From assembly GCA_903931945.1 (NCBI GenBank), contig CAIZEI010000009.1, forward strand, positions 1 to 57,359: 57,359 nt of DNA, given 5' to 3'. Source of the stretch: an uncultured Hyphomicrobiales bacterium (GTDB lineage Bacteria; Pseudomonadota; Alphaproteobacteria; Rhizobiales; Beijerinckiaceae). This document shows positions 8,092-16,395 of this stretch, in pieces. Each line of letters begins with the position of its first letter. Position 1 is the stretch's first letter. A model generated the notes under the pieces. The model worked only from the letters and a program-made list of their open reading frames with translations. It had not been told where the DNA came from and ran no database searches. Position numbers and translations under genes: made by a program.

Positions 8092-8492
8092 GCCAGCGCT
8101 ACATGCTCGACGCCAATATCGTCAGCCACGCGCTGAAGGGCCATGCGGCGGTTACGCGCCGGCTTGTGGAGACGCCCATGTCCGCACTCTGCATCAGCGC
8201 GATCACTGAAGGAGAATTGCGTTTCGGCCTCAGCAAACGGCCTGGCGCCAACCGGTTGAAAAGCCTTGTGGAAGCCTTTCTTATACGTGTTGATGTTTTG
8301 CCATGGACCAGCAGAACGGCGGGCCAATATGGCCCCTTGCGCGCAGCGCTGGCGCTTCAGGGCAAAACGCTGGGTCCACTGGATACATTGATCGCCGCAC
8401 ATGCACGTGAAGCCGGCGCTGTGCTGGTGACCAACGACAAGGCCTTCGCCGAGATCGAGGGATTGCCGCTTGAGGATTGGACCCTCGCCTGA
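8088..8492 (+). CDS. vapC: VapC-type PIN-domain ribonuclease toxin
   Basis: 134-aa PIN-domain toxin. The acidic residues of the active site are all visible: MLDANIVS at the N-terminus (Asp8), ITEGELRFG around residue 42, LGPLDTLIAAHA around residue 98 and VTNDKAF around residue 116. Known VapC proteins are Mg-dependent RNases that usually cut tRNA or rRNA and arrest growth; the target here cannot be told. The gene is full length and looks intact. It overlaps vapB by 4 nt and is followed 68 bp later by an ABC binding protein gene on the same strand. Confidence 0.92.
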   Translation: MSQRYMLDANIVSHALKGHAAVTRRLVETPMSALCISAITEGELRFGLSKRPGANRLKSLVEAFLIRVDVLPWTSRTAGQYGPLRAALALQGKTLGPLDTLIAAHAREAGAVLVTNDKAFAEIEGLPLEDWTLA

Positions 8493-8560
8493 ACCCGCAT
8501 TGCATCTGGCGCGGCCCGCGCCTACCATTGCCCGCACATCAATCGGCGGGAGTGAACGCG

Positions 8561-9547
8561 ATGCATTTTTCGACCCGTCTCCGGGGAGCGCTTGTCTTGG
8601 CTGCAACTTTGATCTCGGGGGCTGCGAACGCGCAACTGGTTCCCTTTCGCGTTGGCGAGGCGTCCCCCGCCAATACCTATCTCGCCATCTGGGTGGCGCG
8701 CGACGCAGGCTTCTATGAAGCCAATGGATTGAAGCTTGACGTCGTCCATATGACCGGCGGACGCGACATTGCCGATGCTTTCGCCGATGGCCGGATTGAC
8801 GCGATGCATATCGGTCTGTCCAGCGTCGTGCGCGCCAATGCGGGCGGCGCGGATTTGCGGGCTTTCGGATCCCTGTCGAACATCATCCGCTTTGCGCTGT
8901 TCGGCAAACCCGGCGTCAAGACGGCGGCTGACCTCAAGGGCGGCGTCATCGGCATTTCAAGCACGGGCTCAGAAAGCGACGCCACCATTTCCATTGCGCT
9001 CGGCCAGCTTGGCATGACGCGTGCGGATATCACCATCAAGGAACTCGGCACAAAACGTCTGGACCCCCTGCTATCGGGCGCCGTAACAGCGAGCGCGCTG
9101 AACGAACCTGACCGCAGCCGCGCCTATGCCGCCGGCCTCACGGCGCTTGTCGATCTTGCCCCGCAACAAATTCCCTGGCTGTTCAGCGGGCTTGTGGCGC
9201 GGCGAGACGCCTTGACGTCGCGCCGCGATGCGATGATGCGCTTTTTGAAAGCGACAATTGAGGGCAATCGGCTTGCGATCACCGATGAGGCGCGCGCCAA
9301 AAAGGTTCTGGCAAAGGAAATGGGGATCGACGACCCGAAAATCATCGACATCAGCTACGCCGACTTCAAGGCGCAGACTCCCGTCAATGCGGAAGTTTCA
9401 CCTGAGGGCGCTCAGGCGATCATTGACCGGATCGCCGCTCCCGCCGCCAGTCACAAACTTGCCGATTATATCGATCCGAGCCTTGGCGAGGCGCTGAAAA
9501 CCATCGGTTTTTACGACACGATGGCGCTGAAATATCCGGGCAAGTAG
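8561..9547 (+). CDS. NMT1/SsuA-like ABC transporter substrate-binding protein
   Basis: 328-aa periplasmic binding protein of the NMT1/THI5-like (SsuA/TauA/thiamine-precursor) family. ATG at 8561 follows CGGGAG. A signal peptide ends near SGAANA|QLVPF. The body starts with the family pattern FRVGEASPANTYLAIWVARDAGFYEANGL and has the domain linkers FGKPGVKTAADLKGG and ISSTGSESD. No permease or ATPase gene is next to it, so it is an orphan receptor here. An orphan permease of the matching class lies 35 kb downstream at 44.5 kb. Ligand unknown: sulfonates, nitriles, pyrimidines and aromatic acids are all used by relatives. Confidence 0.86.
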   Translation: MHFSTRLRGALVLAATLISGAANAQLVPFRVGEASPANTYLAIWVARDAGFYEANGLKLDVVHMTGGRDIADAFADGRIDAMHIGLSSVVRANAGGADLRAFGSLSNIIRFALFGKPGVKTAADLKGGVIGISSTGSESDATISIALGQLGMTRADITIKELGTKRLDPLLSGAVTASALNEPDRSRAYAAGLTALVDLAPQQIPWLFSGLVARRDALTSRRDAMMRFLKATIEGNRLAITDEARAKKVLAKEMGIDDPKIIDISYADFKAQTPVNAEVSPEGAQAIIDRIAAPAASHKLADYIDPSLGEALKTIGFYDTMALKYPGK

Positions 9548-9557
9548 GCTCTTGTCA

Positions 9558-10229
9558 TTACCCTTTCAAACCCACCCAGATCGTGTGTCTGGCGCCCTTG
9601 CCATTGCGGCCTGAACGAATAGTTCGCGCTTCGACGGCAAAGCCGGCCTTGCCGAAGCGCCGGGTAAACATTTCGTCGGGTCCCTGCGACCACACCAGCA
9701 GCGCGCCGCCCGGACGCAGCGCTGCGCGCGCATTGGCCAGTCCGCGCATGCTGTAAAGCCCGTCGTTGGCCTGCCGCGTCAGCCCCTCGGGACCGTTATC
9801 GACGTCCAGAAGAATGGCGTCCCACCCGGATTTTTCGCTCGCCATCCGGGCGCCGATATCGCCCGTGTGAATCCGCACGCGCGCATCCTCAAGGCAACCT
9901 TCAAAAATCTCCGCCATTTCGCTGCGCGCCCATGCCACAACCGCAGGCACAAGCTCGGCGACCTCGATCATGGCGTCCTCGGCAAAGACCTTCAGCGCGG
10001 CGCGCAGGGTGAAGCCCATGCCAAGGCCGCCGATCAGGACCCGGGGTTTGGCTCGCCCTGGCAGCGCCTCAAACGCGAGAGACGCCAGCGCCTCTTCCGA
10101 GCCGGTCAGCCGGGAATTCATCAGCGGATTCTGGCCGAGCATGATCGCGAACTCGCGACCCCTGCGGATCAGCCGCAGTTCCTCGCCGCCAGGGGCGCGG
10201 GCGCGGCCCAGTTCAATCCAGGGGATCAT
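9558..10229 (-). CDS. spermidine synthase-like SAM-dependent methyltransferase-fold protein
   Basis: 223-aa Rossmann-fold protein related to spermidine synthases. The glycine-rich cofactor motif is VLIGGLGMGFTLRAAL, followed by the acidic EVAELVPAVV. The catalytic-region motif reads WDAILLDVDNGPEG, where polyamine synthases usually have DxxD. It is short for a genuine spermidine synthase (about 280 aa) and lacks the N-terminal beta domain, so polyamine synthesis is doubtful. The start overlaps the tcuB stop by 4 nt (ATGA), making it the last gene of the tricarballylate operon. Its job in that context is unclear. Confidence 0.8.
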   Translation of the reverse strand: MIPWIELGRARAPGGEELRLIRRGREFAIMLGQNPLMNSRLTGSEEALASLAFEALPGRAKPRVLIGGLGMGFTLRAALKVFAEDAMIEVAELVPAVVAWARSEMAEIFEGCLEDARVRIHTGDIGARMASEKSGWDAILLDVDNGPEGLTRQANDGLYSMRGLANARAALRPGGALLVWSQGPDEMFTRRFGKAGFAVEARTIRSGRNGKGARHTIWVGLKG

Positions 10230-11329
10230 TCCTGAACTTTCAACTCCCGGCTCTCCCGGGCATACCGGACCAGCGCGAGAAAGCGGTAGAGCCCATGCAC
10301 CATCTTGCCATAGGGCATGGTGACAAACAGCGCGAACACAAGGCCAAGATGGATGGTCAGCAAAAGATTCATCCAGGGCGTTCCACGCAGACCGAGCAAC
10401 GCAAGCCCGCTGACGCCCGTGAGAAACAACATGGCGAGAAACGCCCGGTCCATGCCGCTGGATTTTTCATCCCTGAGGACAGGATCAGCTTTCCAGCGTC
10501 CGAACCAGAGCCCGACAGGACCGATCGTCAGCCCGACGCCGCCGAGCGCGCCCAGCACGACGGGCAGATCGTAAATCGGGTAGGGCGCCTCGCGGCCCAG
10601 CAGATAATGATACAGCGTCGCGACGCAGGTGGCGGCAAAACATAGCGCAAAACCATAGAATGTCAGATGATGGAACAGCCGCCGACGGTCTGTCTTGCGC
10701 CCTGTATAGCAGTCGTCGCCGCCGCCATCCAGATAACGCAATTGCGCGGCGTCCTCCATGGCCTGCCAGATAGACACAGGCTGTGCAAGTGTCGCCATGG
10801 GTTCGCCAATATCACGCCAGAAATTGCGCGCGCCCATGATGAGCGCGACGATTGCGTACGCGAAGGCCAAGCCAAAAACGCCCGCGAGAACCGCATGCGG
10901 AAATATTCTGTAGAAAGCGCCCGGTTCAGTCCATGTTGCGAAAATATCGCGCGGCGCGATGGAAAAACCCATGAGCCCAATGAACCCCGCGACACTGGCC
11001 ACTGCGGCAAATGCAACCGCCCATCCATTCTCATGGAAAACGGGCGCCATGAATTTGGGCCATGCATAGGCGGCGTAGGACTCCGCCCGCGTACGGGCGA
11101 GCGCCTGCGGCACATTGACGGCGAATTCATGGGGCGGCGCAAACTGGCAATCGGTGAAACAGGCCCCGCAGGAATGACAAAGATTGGCGAGGTAGTTGAG
11201 GTCGCCATCGTTAAAAAACCGCCGCTGCTCCATCGCGGGGAAAACAGCGCACAGCCCTTCGCAATAGCGACAGGAATTGCACACGATCATCAGCCTGCCG
11301 GCTTCTTCCAGCGCTTCAGTCGCGTGCAT
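10226..11329 (-). CDS. tcuB: tricarballylate utilization protein TcuB (Fe-S/membrane electron transfer)
   Basis: 367-aa TcuB/CitB-type protein. In Salmonella, TcuB reoxidises the FAD of TcuA and passes electrons to the quinone pool. The N-terminal part has two cysteine clusters for Fe-S centres (CNSCRYCEGLC, then CHSCGACFTDC). The rest is a membrane domain with several hydrophobic helices and histidines. The ATG at 11329 has GGGAGG 9 nt upstream; the longer reading would overlap tcuA by about 60 nt. It overlaps tcuA by 14 nt and the downstream gene by 4 nt, so the operon is tightly packed. Confidence 0.92.
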   Translation of the reverse strand: MHATEALEEAGRLMIVCNSCRYCEGLCAVFPAMEQRRFFNDGDLNYLANLCHSCGACFTDCQFAPPHEFAVNVPQALARTRAESYAAYAWPKFMAPVFHENGWAVAFAAVASVAGFIGLMGFSIAPRDIFATWTEPGAFYRIFPHAVLAGVFGLAFAYAIVALIMGARNFWRDIGEPMATLAQPVSIWQAMEDAAQLRYLDGGGDDCYTGRKTDRRRLFHHLTFYGFALCFAATCVATLYHYLLGREAPYPIYDLPVVLGALGGVGLTIGPVGLWFGRWKADPVLRDEKSSGMDRAFLAMLFLTGVSGLALLGLRGTPWMNLLLTIHLGLVFALFVTMPYGKMVHGLYRFLALVRYARESRELKVQE

Positions 11330-12713
11330 GTCTGGCTGCCTCCCGGCCGGCAATCCGACCGAAGACGGCGCCAATTGTCATCCCGATTCCCGCAGTATAG
11401 CCTTTGCCGAGCACATTCCCGGCCATGATTTCGCCTGCCGCGAACATATTGGCCGATGGCGTTCCGTCGGCCATCAGCATCCGCGCATCATGGTCGACAC
11501 GCACGCCAAGATAGGTGAATGTGATGCCGGGCCTTACGGGATAAGCGTAATAGGGCGGCTGATCGAGACGCCGGGCCCAATGACTCTTGGGCGGGCTCAA
11601 TCCTTCTGTCCGACAATCGTCGAGCGCGGCGACGTCAAATGTCCCAGGACGCACTGCGGCGTTGAACGCATCGACCGTTCCAGTCAAGGCAGCGGGATCA
11701 AGCGCCAGCTTTTGCGCGAGTTCCGCGATCGAATTTCCTGTAATGGCCGGATAGAGCGAGGGCATGAACGCATTCGCCGATTTTTCGTCGTAAATAATAT
11801 AGGCGATCTGTCCGGGTTCGCCGGCAATCAGACGTCCCCAGATCGCATAGCGTTTGGGCCAGAGGTCTTCGCCCTCATCGTAGAAGCGCTGCGCGTTCTG
11901 GTTGACGACAATCCCGAATACGACACAATCGAGCCTCGTGATGATGCCACCGTCATATTTGGGCGCGCGCGCATCAATGGCGACAGCGTGCATCTGGGTT
12001 GGGTCTCCGGTCTGCTGCACCCCCTGGCCCAACAGCATTTTCAGCATAGACCCCTGATTCCATTTCGTGCCGCGGCAAAGAAAATTATGCGCCGCCGGCC
12101 CCCAATATTCCGCCATCCAGTCGAAATTGCCTTCAAAGCCGCCCGCCGCGGCAACCAGCGCTTTCGCGTTCACAACATCGGTCCCCGCGCCGCTCCTGAA
12201 TGTTGCTGACCCGAACCGTCCGGCGTCGATATCGAGGCCAATGACTTCGGACTCATAACGGACCTCAACGCCAAGGCGGAGCGCCCTGCGGTAGAGCGCG
12301 TTCAGCATGGCCTTGCCGCCGCCGAGAAAAAAGGCATTGGTGCGTGAAAGACTCAACGTGCCGCCAAGCGCAGGCTGAAACCGCACGCCCTGCGCGCTGA
12401 TCCATTCCAGCATGTCTTTGGATTGCCGGATCATCATGCGCGCCAGAGGCTCATCCGTCTGCCCGCCGGTGACGCGCAGAAGATCGTCCCACATTTCTTC
12501 TTCCGGATAGGGCCCCGTCAGGGTTGCAGTTGCTGCGTCATGCGCAAGACGCATGTTGCGGGTGTGGCGCGTGTTGCCGCCACGCCAGAACTCCGGCGCG
12601 GATTCCAGGATGAGAACGCTGGCTCCTTCAAGCCTTGCGCTGATGGCGGCGCAAAGCGCAGCATTGCCTCCGCCAAGCGCCAGCACGTCGTATGATTTGC
12701 TGGCGTTCGCCAT
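11316..12713 (-). CDS. tcuA: FAD-dependent tricarballylate dehydrogenase TcuA
   Basis: 465-aa flavoprotein of the fumarate reductase/succinate dehydrogenase flavoprotein family. TcuA oxidises tricarballylate to cis-aconitate, which enters the TCA cycle. The N-terminus holds the FAD-binding fold (DVLALGGGNAALCAAISA, then ESAPEFWRGGNTRHTRN). The GGNTRHTRN stretch is typical of TcuA. The C-terminus has FAAGEIMAGNVLGKGYTAGIG. Position between tcuC and tcuB strongly supports the assignment over generic KstD or fumarate reductase alternatives. The gene is full length with no visible defects. Confidence 0.93.
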   Translation of the reverse strand: MANASKSYDVLALGGGNAALCAAISARLEGASVLILESAPEFWRGGNTRHTRNMRLAHDAATATLTGPYPEEEMWDDLLRVTGGQTDEPLARMMIRQSKDMLEWISAQGVRFQPALGGTLSLSRTNAFFLGGGKAMLNALYRRALRLGVEVRYESEVIGLDIDAGRFGSATFRSGAGTDVVNAKALVAAAGGFEGNFDWMAEYWGPAAHNFLCRGTKWNQGSMLKMLLGQGVQQTGDPTQMHAVAIDARAPKYDGGIITRLDCVVFGIVVNQNAQRFYDEGEDLWPKRYAIWGRLIAGEPGQIAYIIYDEKSANAFMPSLYPAITGNSIAELAQKLALDPAALTGTVDAFNAAVRPGTFDVAALDDCRTEGLSPPKSHWARRLDQPPYYAYPVRPGITFTYLGVRVDHDARMLMADGTPSANMFAAGEIMAGNVLGKGYTAGIGMTIGAVFGRIAGREAARHARD

Positions 12714-12729
12714 TGGCGGTCAGTCCGTA

Positions 12730-14019
12730 TCAGGTTGCAGCAGCGGCGGTATCGGGCGTCGCCTGACGGTAGATCGCCAGCGTGGCGACGGCGCCGCAGG
12801 CCGCCGCCGCCATCAGCCAGTAACCGGGCGAGGCGCGGTCGCCGCTTTTATCGATCAGCCAGGTTGAAACCAGCGGCGTGAACGTGCCGAACAGGGCCGC
12901 CGCGAGACTGAAAGCCAGAGAAAAGCAGGATGTCCGCACATGCGCCGGGACAGCCTCGGAGAGCGCCGCCACCATCGCGCCATTGTACATGCCAAAATAG
13001 AACGAAAATAGCAGCTCGACAGCCAGCATTTTTGCAAATGTCGGCCCATCGACGAGCCAGTGGAGGGCGGGATAGGCGGTTAAAAGCGCCAGAAGCGCGA
13101 TCGTCAGCAGAACGGGTCTGCGTCCTGTGCGATCGGATATCGCGCCGCCGATGGGTAGCCAGATGAAATTCGTCGCGGCGACAAACAGCGTGACGACTAG
13201 GCTCTCGACTTCGGTCAGTTTGAGCACGTTCTTGCCGAATGTCGGCGTGTACACTGTGATGAAATAGAACGTCACGGTGGTCATGGCGACCAGCAACATC
13301 CCCAGGAACACAATCAGCCAGTTCTGCCGCATCGAAGCGAAGATTTCACCGGTTGAGGGATGTTTTTTTTGTGCGAGAAAGTCAGGCGTTTCTTCCAGCG
13401 ACCGGCGTAGCACGAAGATAAAAGGAACAATCAGACAGCCGATAAAGAATGGAATGCGCCAGCCCCAGTCCGTGATTTCGGCAGCGGGCATGGACGCGCT
13501 CAGCGTGTAGCCGATGAGGGCGGCGACAAAAATGGCGATCTGCTGACTGCCGGACTGGAAGGATGTATAAAAACCGCGATTGCCGGGCGTCGAGATTTCA
13601 AACAGATAGATCGATACGCCGCCGAGTTCGACACCGGCGGAAAAGCCCTGAAGCAGGCGCCCGATCAGCACAATCAGCGGCGCAGCCATGCCAATCGTCG
13701 CATAGGACGGACAGACTGCAATCAGCAAGGTGCCCATCGCCATGATGGCCAGGGTGACAATAAGACCCGTTCTGCGACCGATGCGGTCGAGGTAGGGGCC
13801 AAGCACCAGCGCGCCGACAGGCCGCATCAGGGCGCCAAGCCAGAATGTGGTGAAGGTCAGCATCAAAGCTGTGACTTCGTTGGCGGCCGGGAAAAACGCC
13901 TTCGAGATCGAGCTGGCGTAAAATCCGAACAGGAAAAAATCGAATTGTTCCAGAAAATTACCGCTTGTGGCGCGGAGCATGGCGCCCGCCCGCGATTTGA
14001 GTTGTGCTGTCTCTGTCAT
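12730..14019 (-). CDS. tcuC: MFS tricarballylate/citrate-proton symporter TcuC
   Basis: 429-aa major facilitator of the metabolite:H+ symporter family (TcuC, CitA, ShiA-like), with about 12 hydrophobic segments. Diagnostic parts are [18 protein letters not shown] in the first helix and the loop 2-3 motif [16 protein letters not shown] at 14019 follows GGGGGAGA; the longer frame has no good site. It imports tricarballylate or a related tricarboxylate. It is 16 bp upstream of tcuA and the first of the tcu genes; in Salmonella the order is tcuRABC, so gene order differs here. No tcuR-type LysR regulator is nearby. Confidence 0.9.
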   Translation of the reverse strand: MTETAQLKSRAGAMLRATSGNFLEQFDFFLFGFYASSISKAFFPAANEVTALMLTFTTFWLGALMRPVGALVLGPYLDRIGRRTGLIVTLAIMAMGTLLIAVCPSYATIGMAAPLIVLIGRLLQGFSAGVELGGVSIYLFEISTPGNRGFYTSFQSGSQQIAIFVAALIGYTLSASMPAAEITDWGWRIPFFIGCLIVPFIFVLRRSLEETPDFLAQKKHPSTGEIFASMRQNWLIVFLGMLLVAMTTVTFYFITVYTPTFGKNVLKLTEVESLVVTLFVAATNFIWLPIGGAISDRTGRRPVLLTIALLALLTAYPALHWLVDGPTFAKMLAVELLFSFYFGMYNGAMVAALSEAVPAHVRTSCFSLAFSLAAALFGTFTPLVSTWLIDKSGDRASPGYWLMAAAACGAVATLAIYRQATPDTAAAAT

Positions 14020-14118
14020 GTTCTCTCCCCCATCACGCTGTTCCATCAGGCGCGCGCTGCGCCTTTGGTTTTCATTCAAACCCAATGTGACACATTGCAA
14101 ATTCATTGACCAGAAGCG

Positions 14119-14700
14119 CTACAGCCCCGTCACGAAGCGCGCCATCACAACAATCATCAACGCCTGCCCAACGCCCTGCGCCGATATCCAGTAGACATAG
14201 GTTTTGAGCAGGCGTCCGATCCTGGCCGCATCAGGCTCGGGTTTGCGCAATTCGAGGTAGACCCTGACATTGGTCGGCAAAAGCACGCCGAGGCCCTGGA
14301 CAGTCAGGATCGCGATCAGGATCAGAGCCGCCAGAACCCAGCCGTAGGCGGGCCAGGGCGTATCGAGCAGTCCAAGTTGTTTGGCGTGATACCAGCCGGA
14401 GCTTCCCGTGATGATCGCCAGGGTTGGCATGACGAACAGCGTTTTGGGCGTCAACCGCGTGATGACCGCGCGGCGCGCCTCAAGCGGCGCCGCCCGCAAC
14501 GCAGGACCGACGAAAAAGCCCATGTAAAGGTCAGTTCCTGTCCACATGACGCCCGCCATCACATGCACGAAATTGAGCATAAATATGCTGCCTGACGCGA
14601 TCGCAGCGATCATGACCAGGATAGCAGCGAGACATCCCGCGATATTCCATGGATTGATTGCGGGCGGCATGTCAGATGAGATGACGGATGGTTCGGTCAT
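14119..14700 (-). CDS. conserved integral membrane protein of unknown function
   Basis: 193-aa inner-membrane protein with about four to five hydrophobic helices. The first contains FMLNFVHVMAGVMWTGTDLYMG, resembling DUF2269/CopD-like proteins with conserved histidines facing the membrane. ATG at 14700 has AAAGGAAG at good distance. It precedes tcuC by 99 bp on the same strand and could be the first gene of the tcu operon or a separate unit. Possible heme or metal binding by the membrane histidines is only a guess. Function not known. Confidence 0.75.
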   Translation of the reverse strand: MTEPSVISSDMPPAINPWNIAGCLAAILVMIAAIASGSIFMLNFVHVMAGVMWTGTDLYMGFFVGPALRAAPLEARRAVITRLTPKTLFVMPTLAIITGSSGWYHAKQLGLLDTPWPAYGWVLAALILIAILTVQGLGVLLPTNVRVYLELRKPEPDAARIGRLLKTYVYWISAQGVGQALMIVVMARFVTGL

Positions 14701-14885
14701 TTTGCGGCTTCCTTTGCGCCATGGTGTTATAGCAACGAGCCGGCGCGCGGAATGCTCTGATTGACGATGGATCATTTTTGGACTTTGCATGGGATAATGG
14801 CTGGCGGACACCGAAAGCCGTTTTCCAAATCCGCAAATTTCAATATGACTGGTCAGCGATTCCATCACCGCGCCATCGAGGCCCC

Positions 14886-15590
14886 ATGACCGTCCCTGCC
14901 GCTCGCGACCGCCTGATCGTTGCGCTTGATTTGCCGGATTTAAACTCGGCCGAAGCCATGGTCGAGCGCCTCGGCGAGGCTGTCAATTTCTACAAGATCG
15001 GGTTGGAACTGACTTATGGCGGCGGGCTGGAGCTTGCAAAACGCCTCGCGCGAGACGGCAAGAAGGTCTTTCTTGACCTGAAACTGCACGATATCCCCAA
15101 CACTGTTGCACGCGCGACCGCGCAGGTCGCAGACCTCGGCGCAACCTTTCTGACGATCCATGCCTATCCGCAGACCATGCAGGCGGCGCGCGGCGCCATC
15201 GGCGCCTCGTCGCTCAGGCTGCTCGCTGTTACGGTCATGACCTCGTATGACGACAACGACCTGAATGAAGCCGGCTATCGCTTCGGCGTGCGGGAGCTTG
15301 TTGCGCGGCGCGCGCTGCAGGCGCGGGAGGCCGGCGTCCATGGACTTGTCCTGTCGGCGGAGGAAGCGCCGGCTATCAGGAAAGTTGTGGGTCCCGATAC
15401 ATTGCTGGTGACGCCTGGCATCAGGCAGTCTGGCGGCGACATCGCCGACCAGAAAAGGGTGATGACCCCGGCGCGCGCCATTGCAGGCGGCGCAGACTAT
15501 CTTGTTGTCGGGCGCCCGGTGACACAGGCGTCCGACCCTCGCGCTGCAGCCCTCGCCTTCACAGCCGAAATCGGCGGGGCGTCAAAATAA
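14886..15590 (+). CDS. pyrF: orotidine 5'-phosphate decarboxylase
   Basis: 234-aa PyrF, which decarboxylates OMP to UMP, the last step of pyrimidine synthesis. The signature [13 protein letters not shown] includes the catalytic Lys-Asp array. The N-terminus [11 protein letters not shown] and the phosphate-binding VTPGIR and DYLVVGRPV motifs are all present. ATG at 14886 has GAGG just upstream; the in-frame extension to 14778 does not match the family. It is divergent from the membrane protein gene and convergent with the LTXXQ protein gene, ending 1 nt before it. Confidence 0.97.
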   Translation: MTVPAARDRLIVALDLPDLNSAEAMVERLGEAVNFYKIGLELTYGGGLELAKRLARDGKKVFLDLKLHDIPNTVARATAQVADLGATFLTIHAYPQTMQAARGAIGASSLRLLAVTVMTSYDDNDLNEAGYRFGVRELVARRALQAREAGVHGLVLSAEEAPAIRKVVGPDTLLVTPGIRQSGGDIADQKRVMTPARAIAGGADYLVVGRPVTQASDPRAAALAFTAEIGGASK

Positions 15591-15591
15591 A

Positions 15592-16278
15592 CTACAGGCG
15601 CCAGTCGCCGAAGATATTGTCGGCGCGATCACGGCGGCGACCCTCCGGGCCAGGTCCATTGCCCGGACCAGCCGGGTCCTGTCCCCTAAAACCCTGGCGT
15701 TGCGGTTGCAGACCGTCATTTGCCGGCGGCGGCGGCGGCGGCGCGAAGCGGCCCTGCGGTCCCATATCGCCGCCCATCCGGGGGCCGCGCATGGGTTCCC
15801 GATCGCCACGCGGTCCTCGCATCAGCAGGGGCAGTCGGCGCTTCTGGTCATCGCTCAGGCTGGCGTAAAGCGGTTGCGCCGCCTCGACAATCTTGTGCAG
15901 GACTTCGCCGCGCGCTGCGGCGGCGTCGGCCATCCGGCGCATCCCCTCAATCGGATCGGCGGGACGGGGTTGGCTCCGCGCTTGCTCGCGCATTGCCTGC
16001 ATTCTGGTCATGCCATCGCGCGCCGCCTGCTCGACGGCGGGCCACATCGCGTCCTGTTGCGGGGTCAGTTTCAACCCCGCGCGCATAGCGGCGATATGGG
16101 CGTCAAGAAACGCAGCGCGGTCCTCAGGCGACATTCGCGGCGGCGAACCAGGGCGCGGCCCCTGGCGGTGATCGAAACGGGGGCCGGGACCCTGCTGGGC
16201 GATGGCGTGCACAGCAATTAAAGCGGTGGAACCCAGGGCTGCTGTCAAAACAAGAGCTTGCAGTATACGAGACTTCAT
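15592..16278 (-). CDS. LTXXQ-motif (Spy/CpxP-like) periplasmic protein
   Basis: 228-aa exported protein. The ATG at 16278 follows GGAGAAG and begins a signal peptide ending near VHAIAQ|QGPG. One LTXXQ motif is visible (GLKLTPQQDAMW), with helices on both sides as in Spy/CpxP envelope-stress chaperones. A second region (ASLSDDQKRRLPLLM) matches the downstream half of the fold. The C-terminal 70 residues are a low-complexity tail rich in Arg, Gly and Pro, with eight consecutive prolines. A chaperone or metal-responsive role is inferred from family only. Confidence 0.82.
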   Translation of the reverse strand: MKSRILQALVLTAALGSTALIAVHAIAQQGPGPRFDHRQGPRPGSPPRMSPEDRAAFLDAHIAAMRAGLKLTPQQDAMWPAVEQAARDGMTRMQAMREQARSQPRPADPIEGMRRMADAAAARGEVLHKIVEAAQPLYASLSDDQKRRLPLLMRGPRGDREPMRGPRMGGDMGPQGRFAPPPPPPANDGLQPQRQGFRGQDPAGPGNGPGPEGRRRDRADNIFGDWRL

Positions 16279-16395
16279 GGGGGCTTCTCCCTGATCGCAA
16301 AGATCGCAGCAGGAAATAAACCTGCTGCGGGAGTGCGGCAAGTTAAGCTTCGTCCATGATCGAATTGCGGCCGAAGTGAGTCAATTACTGTCGCT

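Noticed and set aside
9558..10229. Assignment as true spermidine synthase
   Set aside because: Too short, lacks the N-terminal domain and the usual DxxD catalytic motif; kept only as fold-level similarity.
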